Assembly (NCBI GenBank): GCA_945931735.1
Contig: CAMEPN010000092.1
Span: forward strand, 1 to 6,922
DNA from: an uncultured Clostridia bacterium
GTDB taxonomy: Bacteria; Bacillota; Clostridia; Oscillospirales; Ruminococcaceae
DNA length: 6,922 nucleotides
Direction: 5' to 3'
Shown: in pieces, positions 1-6,922 of the stretch
How positions within the stretch are numbered: the stretch's first letter is position 1
How the letters are laid out: every line of letters begins with the position of its first letter
The notes under the pieces: model-generated
The model's database searches: none
The model's input: only the letters and a program-made list of their open reading frames with translations
What the model was told of the DNA's origin: nothing
Made by a program: the position numbers and the translations under genes

Positions 1-1
1 G

Positions 2-1036
2 CTTTATCTGCGCGACGAAATTAAGGAGATAATCTCGCTCGTCACCGAGCTTACGGAAGCCCTCTGCGATATTGCCTCGGAGCACACCGAAACGATAATG
101 CCGGGCTATACGCACCTCCAGCGCGCACAGCCTATCACCTTCGGTCAGCACCTCATGGCATATGCACAGATGCTCCTGCGCGACATCGACAGGCTTCATG
201 ACACCGCGCGCCGCATGAACGTTTCCCCTCTCGGAAGCGGAGCGCTCGCTGGAACTACATACAATATCGACCGCGCAAGAACTGCGGAGCTTCTCGGAAT
301 GGAAGCGCCTATGGTCAATTCGCTCGACGGAGTGTCCGACCGCGACTTCTGCATTGAGCTTGCGAGTGCGCTTTCTATATGCATGATGCACCTTTCGAGA
401 TTTTCCGAGGAGATAATCATGTGGTGCTCGTGGGAATTCAAGTTCATCGAGCTTGACGACGCGTTCTCCACAGGCTCCAGCATTATGCCGCAGAAAAAGA
501 ACCCCGATGTCACCGAGCTTATCCGCGGAAAGACCGCGCGCGTTATCGGCGACAATATGACGCTGCTCACCATGATGAAAGGACTTCCCCTCGCATACAA
601 CAAGGATATGCAGGAGGACAAGGAAGCGATATTCGACGCGGTGGACAACATCAAGCTCTGTCTTACAACATTTATCCCCATGCTTAAGACAATGACCGTC
701 CTCAAGGACAATATGCGCCATGCTGCGGCAAAGGGCTTTATCAACGCGACCGACTGCGCGGATTACCTCGTAAAGAAAGGGCTTCCGTTCAGAACGGCGT
801 ACAAGATAACCGGCGGGCTTGTCGCAATGTGCATCGAGAAAAACACCACGCTCGAAAACCTCCCGCTCGAGGACTATAAGTCGCAGTGCGAAACATTTGA
901 CGAGGACGTTTATAAGGCGATAAGCCTTGATACCTGCGTAAGAGAGCGCCGCTCCTACGGCGGCCCTGCGCCCGAGAGCGTTGCGGCGCAGATTGAATAC
1001 ACCCGCAGAAAACTGGAGGAGCTGAACAATGGTTAA
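2..1036 (+). CDS. argH: Argininosuccinate lyase, 5'-truncated by the window edge
   Basis: This enzyme splits argininosuccinate into arginine and fumarate, the last step of arginine synthesis, in the cytoplasm as a homotetramer of the fumarase/aspartase superfamily. The reading frame is open from base 2, so 344 residues are visible; the family is usually about 455-470 long, so roughly 120 N-terminal residues lie off the left edge. The ATG at 98 is internal, not the start, because it begins the conserved MPGYTHLQRAQP block. The histidine of that block (codon 113-115) is the conserved active-site His. The superfamily signature GSSIMPQKKNPD is at about 473-508 and carries the flexible-loop catalytic serine. 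A long helical C-terminal part follows, including the KGLPFRTAY segment typical of ArgH. The gene ends NNG-stop and overlaps argC by 8 bases. Other superfamily members (aspartase, fumarase, adenylosuccinate lyase) are excluded by the ArgH-type blocks and the operon context. Confidence 0.97.
   Translation, partial: LYLRDEIKEIISLVTELTEALCDIASEHTETIMPGYTHLQRAQPITFGQHLMAYAQMLLRDIDRLHDTARRMNVSPLGSGALAGTTYNIDRARTAELLGMEAPMVNSLDGVSDRDFCIELASALSICMMHLSRFSEEIIMWCSWEFKFIELDDAFSTGSSIMPQKKNPDVTELIRGKTARVIGDNMTLLTMMKGLPLAYNKDMQEDKEAIFDAVDNIKLCLTTFIPMLKTMTVLKDNMRHAAAKGFINATDCADYLVKKGLPFRTAYKITGGLVAMCIEKNTTLENLPLEDYKSQCETFDEDVYKAISLDTCVRERRSYGGPAPESVAAQIEYTRRKLEELNNG
1015..1020 (+). promoter_or_regulatory. 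Shine-Dalgarno site of argC inside argH
   Basis: The bases GGAGGA lie 8 bases before the ATG at 1029, within the last codons of argH. This strong site fixes the argC start even though it overlaps the end of argH, and suggests that argC translation is coupled to that of argH. Confidence 0.8.
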
Positions 1037-1967
1037 GGTCTATATCGACGGACAGGAAGGAACAACGGGACTTAAAATTCTCGAGCGCTTCAACGGAAGG
1101 AACGATATCGAGCTGCTCCGTATCGACGAGGACAAGAGAAAAAACCCCGAGGAGCGCAGGAAGCTCATAAACGCGTCGGATTTCACTTTCCTCTGCCTGC
1201 CCGACGCGGCGGCAATCGAGGCTGTTTCGCTGGCAGGAGATAAGGTGCGGATTATCGACGCTTCCACCGCGCACCGTACAAATCCCGACTGGGCATACGG
1301 CTTCCCCGAGCTTGATTTTTCTTTCAGGGAGAAGATCGCGGTGTCGTCGCGCACGGCTGTACCCGGGTGCTATGCGAGCGGCTTTGCCTCAATGGTTTAT
1401 CCCCTGGTTAAAATGGGCATTCTCCCCACCGACTACCCCGTTTCCGTCCACGCGGTATCGGGTTACAGCGGCGCGGGAAAGAAAGCTATCGCCGTATACG
1501 AAAGCCCCGACAGACCCGCTGACTTTAATTCTCCCCGTCAGTATGCGCTGACGCAGAAGCACAAGCATCTCCCCGAGATGCAGAAGATATGCGGACTTGA
1601 CTATGCGCCTGCGTTTAACCCGCTCGTGTGCGATTATTTCAGCGGAATGGTGGTATCCCTCCCGCTGCACACAAGGCTGCTGTCCAAAAAATACAACGTC
1701 GACGACGTGCGAAAGGCGCTCACCGAATATTACGAGAGCCGCAATTCGCATTTCGTAAAGGTCATGCCCGAGGGAGAGCCTGACGACGGATTTATCGGCG
1801 CGAATAACCTCAGCGGCACGAACAACATGGAAATATTCGTCAACGGAAACGACGACAGACTGATAATAAACTCCCGCCTCGACAACCTCGGAAAGGGTGC
1901 AAGCGGCGCAGCGGTGCAGTGCCTCAACATAATGATGGGCATTGACGAGAAAACAGGACTGGAATAA
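1029..1967 (+). CDS. argC: N-acetyl-gamma-glutamyl-phosphate reductase, type 2
   Basis: This cytoplasmic NADPH-dependent enzyme reduces N-acetylglutamyl phosphate, the ArgB product, to N-acetylglutamate semialdehyde, the ArgD substrate. It has 312 residues, shorter than the usual type 1 ArgC (about 345). It opens with the cofactor-binding segment YIDGQEGTTGL (residues 5-15) typical of the type 2 subfamily, rather than the GASGYTG-like start of type 1. The catalytic cysteine is Cys114 in VPGCYASG (111-118). Other conserved blocks are SGYSGAGKK (144-152), KHKHLPEM (177-184) and LDNLGKGASGAAVQ near the C-terminus (284-297). The start at 1029 has a strong ribosome site and overlaps argH. The gene sits between the last enzyme of the pathway and argJ, and the downstream argJBDF genes make the function near certain. 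Whether type 2 ArgC is common in this lineage cannot be judged from the sequence alone. Confidence 0.95.
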   Translation: MVKVYIDGQEGTTGLKILERFNGRNDIELLRIDEDKRKNPEERRKLINASDFTFLCLPDAAAIEAVSLAGDKVRIIDASTAHRTNPDWAYGFPELDFSFREKIAVSSRTAVPGCYASGFASMVYPLVKMGILPTDYPVSVHAVSGYSGAGKKAIAVYESPDRPADFNSPRQYALTQKHKHLPEMQKICGLDYAPAFNPLVCDYFSGMVVSLPLHTRLLSKKYNVDDVRKALTEYYESRNSHFVKVMPEGEPDDGFIGANNLSGTNNMEIFVNGNDDRLIINSRLDNLGKGASGAAVQCLNIMMGIDEKTGLE

Positions 1968-1978
1968 GGTATAATTAT
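1963..1978 (+). promoter_or_regulatory. AT-rich translation start region of argJ with a TATAAT box
   Basis: The 11-base gap between argC and argJ is AT-rich in otherwise GC-rich DNA. The only ribosome-site candidate is a weak AATAAGG (1963-1969) overlapping the argC stop, 9 bases before the ATG. It is followed by an exact TATAAT (1970-1975). A TTGACG sits at 1942-1947, but the spacer of 22 bases is too long for a good sigma-70-type promoter. Promoter function is therefore doubtful; the region more likely just keeps the argJ start unstructured. Confidence 0.3.
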
Positions 1979-3214
1979 ATGGTTAAATTTGAAGGATTTG
2001 ATTTTATTGACGGCGGCGTCTGCGCTGCCGAGGGATTTACCGCCGCGGGCGTTATCGCGGGAATAAAGGCGGGCAACACTACAAAACGCGACCTTGCAAT
2101 GATATACTGCGCAGAGCGCTGCAAGACCGCCGCACTTTACACCACAAACAAGGTAAAGGGCGCGCCCATAATCGTCACCAAAAAGCACCTCGAGGACGGC
2201 TACGCGCAGGCTGTAATCGTAAACAGCGGAAACGCAAATACCTGTAACGACAACGGTATCGAGATCGCCGAGGAAATGTGCGAGCTTACCGCGCAGGCGC
2301 TGGATATCGACTCTAACGACGTTGTTGTCGGTTCAACGGGAGTTATAGGGCAGAAGCTGAACATCAAGCCTATCAAGATGGTAATTCCTACGCTGGCTAA
2401 ATCGCTCTCCCCTAAAAAGAGCAGCGAAGCGTGCGAGGCGATAATGACAACCGACACCCGCAAAAAGGAGATCGCGGTCGAATTTGAAATAGAGGGCAGA
2501 AAGTGCCATGTCGGCGGTATTTCCAAGGGCAGCGGCATGATACACCCTAACATGGCGACAATGCTCGCGTTCATCACGACCGACGTTGCCATAAACGGAA
2601 CGCTGCTCGAAAAGGCGCTCCGCAAGGTCAATTCCGTTACCTACAACATGGTAAGCGTTGACGGCGACACCTCCACCAACGACACGCTTGTGCTGATGTC
2701 GTCGGGTCTTGCGAAGAACCCCGAGATAGTCTGCGAGGACAAGAACTACGAGCTGTTTGAAAACGCGCTGTATGCCGTTATGATGAACCTTGCCCGCGAA
2801 ACTGCGCGCGACGGCGAGGGCGCGACAAAGCTCATCGAATGCATCGTAAACGGCGCACCCGACGAGAACTCCGCGAAGATAGTCGCTAAGTCCGTTATAG
2901 GCTCCAGCCTTGTTAAGGCGGCGCTGTTCGCTGCGGACGCAAACTGGGGTCGTATCCTCTGCGCGATAGGCTATGCTCAGGCTGATTTTGACATCAACAA
3001 GGTTTCCGTAGAGCTTGCAAGCGCAAAGGGAAAGCTTACCGTCTGCACAAACGGCGCGGGTATCTCTTTCTCGGAGGAATCCGCAAAGGAAATACTCTCC
3101 GAGGACGAAATAAAGATACTCATAGATATCCACAGCGGCGAGGGCAAGGCGATAGCATGGGGCTGCGACCTCACGTTTGAATATGTAAAAATAAACGCGG
3201 AATACCGCACATAA
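1979..3214 (+). CDS. argJ: Ornithine acetyltransferase / glutamate N-acetyltransferase
   Basis: ArgJ moves the acetyl group from N-acetylornithine to glutamate, yielding ornithine and regenerating N-acetylglutamate, so the pathway runs as a cycle; many members can also use acetyl-CoA for the first step. It is an Ntn-hydrolase-like enzyme that cuts itself into alpha and beta chains. The self-cleavage motif is HPNMATML (189-196): cleavage is expected between Ala193 and Thr194, with Thr194 as the new N-terminal nucleophile. The likely oxyanion-hole pair is Thr120-Gly121 in GSTGVIG (118-124). Further conserved blocks are VNSGNANTC (81-89), SVDGDTSTNDT (226-236), DGEGATK (278-284), ADANWGRI (319-326) and the C-terminal segment ending INAEYRT. 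At 411 residues it has the normal family length and is intact. Its ribosome site is weak. Whether it is fully bifunctional or only an ornithine acetyltransferase cannot be read from sequence; no argA or argE is visible here. Confidence 0.97.
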   Translation: MVKFEGFDFIDGGVCAAEGFTAAGVIAGIKAGNTTKRDLAMIYCAERCKTAALYTTNKVKGAPIIVTKKHLEDGYAQAVIVNSGNANTCNDNGIEIAEEMCELTAQALDIDSNDVVVGSTGVIGQKLNIKPIKMVIPTLAKSLSPKKSSEACEAIMTTDTRKKEIAVEFEIEGRKCHVGGISKGSGMIHPNMATMLAFITTDVAINGTLLEKALRKVNSVTYNMVSVDGDTSTNDTLVLMSSGLAKNPEIVCEDKNYELFENALYAVMMNLARETARDGEGATKLIECIVNGAPDENSAKIVAKSVIGSSLVKAALFAADANWGRILCAIGYAQADFDINKVSVELASAKGKLTVCTNGAGISFSEESAKEILSEDEIKILIDIHSGEGKAIAWGCDLTFEYVKINAEYRT

Positions 3215-3238
3215 AAAGGGACGGAAAGAGGACAGAAA

Positions 3239-4093
3239 ATGCAGATAGATTATGACGTAAGAGCCAATGTCATGGTGGAGGCTCTCCCCTATCTCCAGGA
3301 ATACAACAACAAGGTCGTTGTCATTAAATACGGCGGCAACGCCATGACCAACGAAGCCCTGAAGCAGGCGGTAATGAAGGATATCGTGCTTCTTTCGCTC
3401 GTGGGGATAAAGGTAGTGCTGGTGCACGGAGGCGGCCCCGAGATCAACGCGATGCTTAAAAAGGTCGGCAAGGAAAGCAAGTTCGTCAACGGGCTGCGAT
3501 ACACCGACGAGGAAACAGTCGACATTGTTCAGCAGGTGCTCGCGGGCAAGGTCAACAAGGATCTTGTTCAGCTTCTGCACGGACAGGGCGGTCGTGCCGT
3601 GGGGCTTTGCGGTCTGGACGGAAACCTTATCAAGGCGGAGCAGCTTGACCCCGACCTCGGGTATGTCGGCGAAATAACCGAAGTTGACCCCGAAATAATC
3701 ACAAACGCGCTGAACAACGGCTATATCCCCGTTATTTCCACGATAGCCGCAGGGCCTAACGGTGAGGTGTTCAACATCAACGCCGACACCGCTGCTGCGC
3801 GTATTGCCGCGGAAATGAAAGCGGAAAACCTTATTCTTCTGACAGATATAAAGGGTCTGCTTGAGGACAAGGACGACGACAACACGCTCATAAGAACAGT
3901 CGGCGTTTCCTATGTTCCCTATCTTAAAAAGCAGGGCGTTATCTCGGGAGGAATGATACCGAAGATAGACTGCTGCGTCGAGGCTGTCCGCCGCGGCGTA
4001 AAGAAAACAAACATCATCGACGGCAGGATTCCGCACTCTATCCTCATCGAGCTGCTTACCGACCTCGGCGCAGGCACGATGATCGTTCCGTAA
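3239..4093 (+). CDS. argB: N-acetylglutamate kinase, probably arginine-inhibited
   Basis: This amino-acid kinase family enzyme phosphorylates N-acetylglutamate with ATP, supplying ArgC. The 284 residues carry the glycine-rich start VIKYGGNA (28-35, with Lys30), the HGGGPEIN substrate loop (63-70), FVNGLRYTD (82-90), NINADTAA (179-186), TDIKG (202-206, Asp203 being the expected catalytic aspartate) and SGGMIPKI (236-243, Lys242 near the ATP phosphates). An extra N-terminal helix of about 22 residues, with ALPYLQEY, precedes the kinase core, and the C-terminus reads DGRIPHSILIELLTD (261-275) followed by GTMI. These two parts are typical of the hexameric, arginine-sensitive kinases and are absent or different in the dimeric E. 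coli type, so feedback inhibition by arginine is inferred. The start has a good site, AAGAGGA at 3226-3232, 6 bases before the ATG, and lies 24 bases after argJ. Confidence 0.97.
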   Translation: MQIDYDVRANVMVEALPYLQEYNNKVVVIKYGGNAMTNEALKQAVMKDIVLLSLVGIKVVLVHGGGPEINAMLKKVGKESKFVNGLRYTDEETVDIVQQVLAGKVNKDLVQLLHGQGGRAVGLCGLDGNLIKAEQLDPDLGYVGEITEVDPEIITNALNNGYIPVISTIAAGPNGEVFNINADTAAARIAAEMKAENLILLTDIKGLLEDKDDDNTLIRTVGVSYVPYLKKQGVISGGMIPKIDCCVEAVRRGVKKTNIIDGRIPHSILIELLTDLGAGTMIVP

Positions 4094-4104
4094 GGGGGAT
4101 AAAA

Positions 4105-5271
4105 ATGGATACCATAGAACAATTCAACACCTATGTAATGCCCTCCTACGGCAGGTATGACCTTGTCCTCGAAAAGGGGCAGGGCGAAACCGCCGTCGAC
4201 GAAAACGGCAAGGAATACATAGACTTCGGCTCGGGCATAGGCACAAACTCCCTCGGCTACTGCAACGAGGACTGGGTGAACTCAATTTGCGAGCAGGCGC
4301 ACAAGATACAGCATACCTCGAACTATTACTACACCAAGGTTCAGGCGGATTTCGCCAAGGCGCTCTGCGAAACTGCGGGATACACCGATATGTTTTTCGG
4401 TAACAGCGGTGCTGAGGCAAACGAGTGTGCAATCAAAATCGCACGCAAATACAGCTTCGACAAATACGGCAAGGGCAGGCACAATATAATCACGCTCGTA
4501 AATTCGTTCCACGGGCGCACGCTCTGCACCCTTTCCGCAACGGGGCAGGACGTGTTCCACAACTACTTCTTCCCTTTTGTTGACGGATTTATCAACGTCG
4601 AGGCGAACAACATCGACGACCTGCGCGCAAAGCTCGATGACACCGTCTGCGCGGTAATGTTTGAGTATATTCAGGGCGAGGGCGGCGTAATGGCGCTGGA
4701 ACAGGATTTCGTCGACGAGATATTCAGACTCTGCGCCGAAAAGGACGTTCTCACCATCGCGGACGAGGTTCAGACAGGCGTCGGGAGGACAGGAATGTTC
4801 CTCGCGGGCGACAACTACGGCAAAAAGGCTGACCTCACCACTCTTGCAAAGGGGCTTGCGGGCGGCATTCCGATAGGCGTGTGCCTTTCGGGAGAGAAAT
4901 GCTCCAAGGTGCTTACCGCAGGTACGCACGGCTCTACATTCGGCGGAAACCCTATCTCCTGCGCAGGCGGTCTGGCTGTCCTCAGAAAAATAAATTCTCC
5001 CGAGTTTCTCGAGGAGGTATCCGCAAAGGGTACATATATCCGCGAAAAGCTGCTGACCTCGCGCGAGGTCAAGTCGGTCAGCGGAATAGGCATGATGATA
5101 GGAATTGAGCTTGAAAGCAAAAAGGCGGGCGATATCGTAAAGGCGGCGCTCGACAGAGGTCTGCTGCTGCTTACCGCAAAGACAAAGGTTCGCCTGCTCC
5201 CGCCGCTGACAATAACCTATGAAGAGATAGACAAGGGTCTTGCGATATTGCTCGACCTGCTCAACGCATAA
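4105..5271 (+). CDS. argD: Acetylornithine aminotransferase
   Basis: This pyridoxal-phosphate enzyme of the class III aminotransferase family converts N-acetylglutamate semialdehyde and glutamate to N-acetylornithine and 2-oxoglutarate. It has 388 residues, the normal bacterial length. Cofactor and substrate motifs appear in order: NSGAEANE (100-107), FHGRT (135-139), QGEGGV (190-195), ADEVQTGVGRTG (219-230, with Asp220 and Gln223 at the cofactor ring), TLAKGLAGG (246-254, with Lys249 as the Schiff-base lysine), THGSTFGGNP (274-283) and VRLLPPL (362-368). A strong run GGGGGAT at 4094-4100, directly after the argB stop, fixes the ATG at 4105 and suggests coupling. Ornithine or GABA aminotransferases share the fold, but the position between argB and argF favours ArgD. 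In many bacteria ArgD also serves in lysine synthesis as a succinyl-DAP aminotransferase; nothing here tests that. Confidence 0.96.
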   Translation: MDTIEQFNTYVMPSYGRYDLVLEKGQGETAVDENGKEYIDFGSGIGTNSLGYCNEDWVNSICEQAHKIQHTSNYYYTKVQADFAKALCETAGYTDMFFGNSGAEANECAIKIARKYSFDKYGKGRHNIITLVNSFHGRTLCTLSATGQDVFHNYFFPFVDGFINVEANNIDDLRAKLDDTVCAVMFEYIQGEGGVMALEQDFVDEIFRLCAEKDVLTIADEVQTGVGRTGMFLAGDNYGKKADLTTLAKGLAGGIPIGVCLSGEKCSKVLTAGTHGSTFGGNPISCAGGLAVLRKINSPEFLEEVSAKGTYIREKLLTSREVKSVSGIGMMIGIELESKKAGDIVKAALDRGLLLLTAKTKVRLLPPLTITYEEIDKGLAILLDLLNA

Positions 5272-5292
5272 CTACGAAAGGAACTGAAACAA

Positions 5293-6204
5293 ATGAAACA
5301 TCTTCTGAAAATGCTTGACTTAAGCACCGAGGAGATCATTGATATCCTCAACCTCGCAGACCAGCTCAAATACGAGCAGAAGCACGGTATTCCCCACAAC
5401 ATTCTAAAGGGCATGACCCTCGGCATGATATTCCAGAAAGCTTCCACAAGAACCCGCGTTTCCTTTGAAACAGGTATGTACCAGCTAGGCGGACACGCGC
5501 TGTTCCTGTCCTCTAAGGAGCTTCAGATAGGCCGCGGCGAGCCTGTACAGGATACCGCGAGAGTTCTCTCACGCTACCTCAGCGGCATTATGATCAGAAC
5601 ATTTGAGCAGAGCGAGGTCGAATATCTCGCCGAATACGGCAATATCCCGATAATCAACGGTCTGACCGACTTCTGCCACCCCTGCCAGGTGCTTGCTGAC
5701 CTCCAGACTGTACGCGAATACAAGAACAAGCTTGACGGTCTGAAAATGTGCTACATCGGCGACGGCAACAACATGGCGAACTCCCTCACGGTAGGCTGCC
5801 TTAAGGTCGGCATGGACGTTTCGCTCGCCTGCCCCGACGGCTATCACCCCGACCCCGTTGTCCTTGAATTTGCGAAGCAGTACAAGAACTTCAAGCTCGT
5901 TAGCGACCCCAAGGAAGCTGCGGCGGACGCCGACGTTCTGTTTACGGACGTATGGGCTTCTATGGGACAGGAAAGCGAAGCGGAGAAGCGCAAGATAGCA
6001 TTCAAGGGCTATCAGATAAACGACGATGTAATGTCCGTTGCCAAGTCCGACGCAATGGTAATGCACTGCCTGCCCGCTCACCGCGAGGAGGAGATCACCG
6101 CCAAGGTATTCGAGCAGCACGCTGCCGAGATATTCGACGAGGCGGAGAACAGACTCCATGCACAGAAGGCTGTCATGGTAAGACTTATGGCTCCCGAGAA
6201 GTGA
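5293..6204 (+). CDS. argF: Ornithine carbamoyltransferase, anabolic
   Basis: This cytoplasmic enzyme joins carbamoyl phosphate to ornithine, giving citrulline. The 303 residues contain the carbamoyl-phosphate loop FQKASTRTR (47-55), which fits the carbamoyltransferase signature, then HPCQ (129-132), the ornithine-binding DVWASMGQE (219-227) and HCLPAHR (258-264) with the conserved Cys259. The SMG loop argues for ornithine rather than aspartate or putrescine, and HCLPAHR differs from N-acetylornithine carbamoyltransferases. The biosynthetic operon makes an anabolic role much more likely than the arginine deiminase pathway, as no arcA or arcC is present. The ribosome site AAAGGA (5277-5282) is 10 bases before the ATG, and the gap after argD is 21 bases. 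The gene ends in two consecutive in-frame stops, TGA then TAG (6202-6207), and is the last gene before the terminator. Confidence 0.97.
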   Translation: MKHLLKMLDLSTEEIIDILNLADQLKYEQKHGIPHNILKGMTLGMIFQKASTRTRVSFETGMYQLGGHALFLSSKELQIGRGEPVQDTARVLSRYLSGIMIRTFEQSEVEYLAEYGNIPIINGLTDFCHPCQVLADLQTVREYKNKLDGLKMCYIGDGNNMANSLTVGCLKVGMDVSLACPDGYHPDPVVLEFAKQYKNFKLVSDPKEAAADADVLFTDVWASMGQESEAEKRKIAFKGYQINDDVMSVAKSDAMVMHCLPAHREEEITAKVFEQHAAEIFDEAENRLHAQKAVMVRLMAPEK

Positions 6205-6227
6205 TAGGATAAAATCAACGCAAACCG

Positions 6228-6263
6228 AAAACGGCTGCTGAAATCGCTCAGCAGCCGTTTTTT
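6228..6263 (+). terminator. Intrinsic terminator of the arg operon, probably shared by both strands
   Basis: A 14-base-pair perfect stem (6228-6241 with 6248-6261) around the core CGGCTGCTG encloses a 6-base loop, AATCGC. A run of six T ends the + strand side (6258-6263). It begins 23 bases after the argF stop. On the - strand the same hairpin is followed by TTTT and lies about 12 bases past the peptidase stop, so it can also end that convergent gene, though with a shorter U tract. Stem and loop are read directly; two-way activity is inferred. Confidence 0.92.
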
Positions 6264-6273
6264 ATTGTTCATA

Positions 6274-6922
6274 TCAACCGCAGATCTCGGCGATGACCTC
6301 CGCAAAAAGCACCGCGTCCTTAAGCAGCTCGTCGACCGTAACGAACTCGTCGTCGCCGTGCATATGATAGTCCGTGTCGCCGCGCTCGGCTCCGAAAGCA
6401 ACTCCGCCCTCAATATTGTGGACATATGTTCCCCCGCCGATAGCGATACAGCGGCCTTTTTCGCCCTCGACCCGCTCGTAAACACGCAGCAGCTTGCGGA
6501 CGAACTCGCTGTCCTCGTCGACGCAGTGCGGCTCGTCGCCCATAAATCCGGCAAATTCGCATTTTGCCGCCGCCAATGCAGTACGCTCGGTGCTTTCGAC
6601 GAAATCAAGGTTCACGCAGGTCGGAAAACGCACGTCTACCGTGCCGCGGCAGCCGTTCCTGTCCATTTCAAAAATGCTGAACACACAGGTCAGCGCGCCG
6701 CTCTTTTCGTCGGAGCATTTCAGCCCCGCAGACGCACCGTCCGTTTCCCCGAACGGGAATATCCTTGCCAAACCGCACAGTATATCGCGCTGAACGCCGT
6801 CCGAAACAGGCAGCTTTCCGCTGTCAAAAAGCGTGTTGATAAGCTTTATCAGAGCGGTAACGGCGTTAATTCCGCTTTCGGGAGTGGAAGCGTGCGCCGA
6901 CCTGCCCTTGCAGGTGACTTTT
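6274..6922 (-). CDS. M20 family metallopeptidase (PepV/Sapep-like dipeptidase), C-terminal part
   Basis: The - strand frame is open from the right window edge to a TGA at 6274-6276, showing the last 215 residues; the family is usually about 450-470 long, so the N-terminal half with most zinc ligands is off the window. The fragment begins with the lid (dimerisation) domain segment KGRSAHASTPESGINA; its histidine (codon 6892-6894) corresponds to the conserved lid His that assists catalysis in this family. The C-terminal catalytic part has AIGGGTYVHN, then GVAFGAERGDTD, then HMHGDDEFV, where the second histidine (codon 6358-6360) is the expected last metal ligand. The GGGTY and HGDDE-type motifs match PepV/Sapep di- or tripeptidases, which act on short peptides in the cytoplasm. 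ArgE and succinyl-DAP desuccinylase are also M20 enzymes but fit less well. The gene is convergent to the arg operon and need not share its role. Confidence 0.88.
   Translation of the reverse strand, partial: KVTCKGRSAHASTPESGINAVTALIKLINTLFDSGKLPVSDGVQRDILCGLARIFPFGETDGASAGLKCSDEKSGALTCVFSIFEMDRNGCRGTVDVRFPTCVNLDFVESTERTALAAAKCEFAGFMGDEPHCVDEDSEFVRKLLRVYERVEGEKGRCIAIGGGTYVHNIEGGVAFGAERGDTDYHMHGDDEFVTVDELLKDAVLFAEVIAEICG

Noticed and set aside
98..100. ATG at 98 as the start of argH.
   Set aside because: The frame stays open to base 2 with typical ArgH residues, and the ATG encodes the first Met of the conserved MPGYTHLQ block, which lies about 155 residues into the family.
2333..4036. A long antisense open frame of 567 codons across argJ and argB.
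   Set aside because: Both + strand genes are full-length with all catalytic motifs. The antisense frame shows no recognisable domain and is explained by GC-rich codon use, which removes stops from the opposite strand.
4282..4929. An antisense open frame of 215 codons within argD.
   Set aside because: It lies wholly within a well-supported argD and has no family motif; it is a shadow of codon bias.
5293..6204. argF as a catabolic, putrescine or N-acetylornithine carbamoyltransferase.
   Set aside because: The SMG loop and HCLPAHR motif point to ornithine as substrate, and all neighbours are biosynthetic.
6769..6771. TTG at 6771 as the start of the - strand peptidase gene.
   Set aside because: The frame continues upstream to the window edge with the conserved lid-domain segment KGRSAHASTPESGINA, so this codon is an internal Leu.
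6274..6922. The M20 peptidase as ArgE (acetylornithine deacetylase), because of the arginine context.
   Set aside because: The GGGTY...VAFG and HGDDE motifs are of the PepV/Sapep type, the gene is convergent and not in the operon, and ArgJ makes ArgE unnecessary.

Overview
The window is an arginine biosynthesis operon read on the + strand, followed by a convergent peptidase gene. Layout from left to right: the 3' three quarters of argH (argininosuccinate lyase, cut by the window start), argC (a short type 2 N-acetyl-gamma-glutamyl-phosphate reductase), argJ (ornithine acetyltransferase), argB (N-acetylglutamate kinase), argD (acetylornithine aminotransferase) and argF (ornithine carbamoyltransferase). 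A strong hairpin terminator at about 6228-6263 ends the operon. On the - strand, the C-terminal part of an M20 family (PepV/Sapep-like) metallopeptidase ends just beyond that terminator and continues off the right edge.

The six arg genes are packed tightly. argH and argC overlap by 8 bases, and the other gaps are 11, 24, 11 and 21 bases. This fits a single polycistronic message with partly coupled translation. Together they encode the acetyl-cycle route: ArgJ acetylates glutamate using the acetyl group recovered from acetylornithine, ArgB phosphorylates it, ArgC reduces it, ArgD transaminates it, ArgJ releases ornithine, ArgF makes citrulline, and ArgH performs the last step, splitting argininosuccinate to arginine. 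The only pathway enzyme not seen is ArgG; since the window opens inside argH, argG may lie just upstream. The operon promoter and any ArgR operator are also outside the window.

The base composition (moderately GC-rich, many codons ending in G or C), purine-rich Shine-Dalgarno sites, the clostridial look of the Arg proteins and the PepV-like neighbour suggest a Gram-positive anaerobe of the Clostridia, perhaps the Ruminococcaceae/Oscillospiraceae. This is inference from style, not a database match.

No stretch longer than 300 bases lacks a gene. I found no mobile element, CRISPR array, tRNA, rRNA or unknown system. This is ordinary core metabolism; the points worth a second look are the type 2 ArgC, argH at the head of a CJBDF cluster with an overlapping start, a TATAAT box just before argJ, and the shared convergent terminator.
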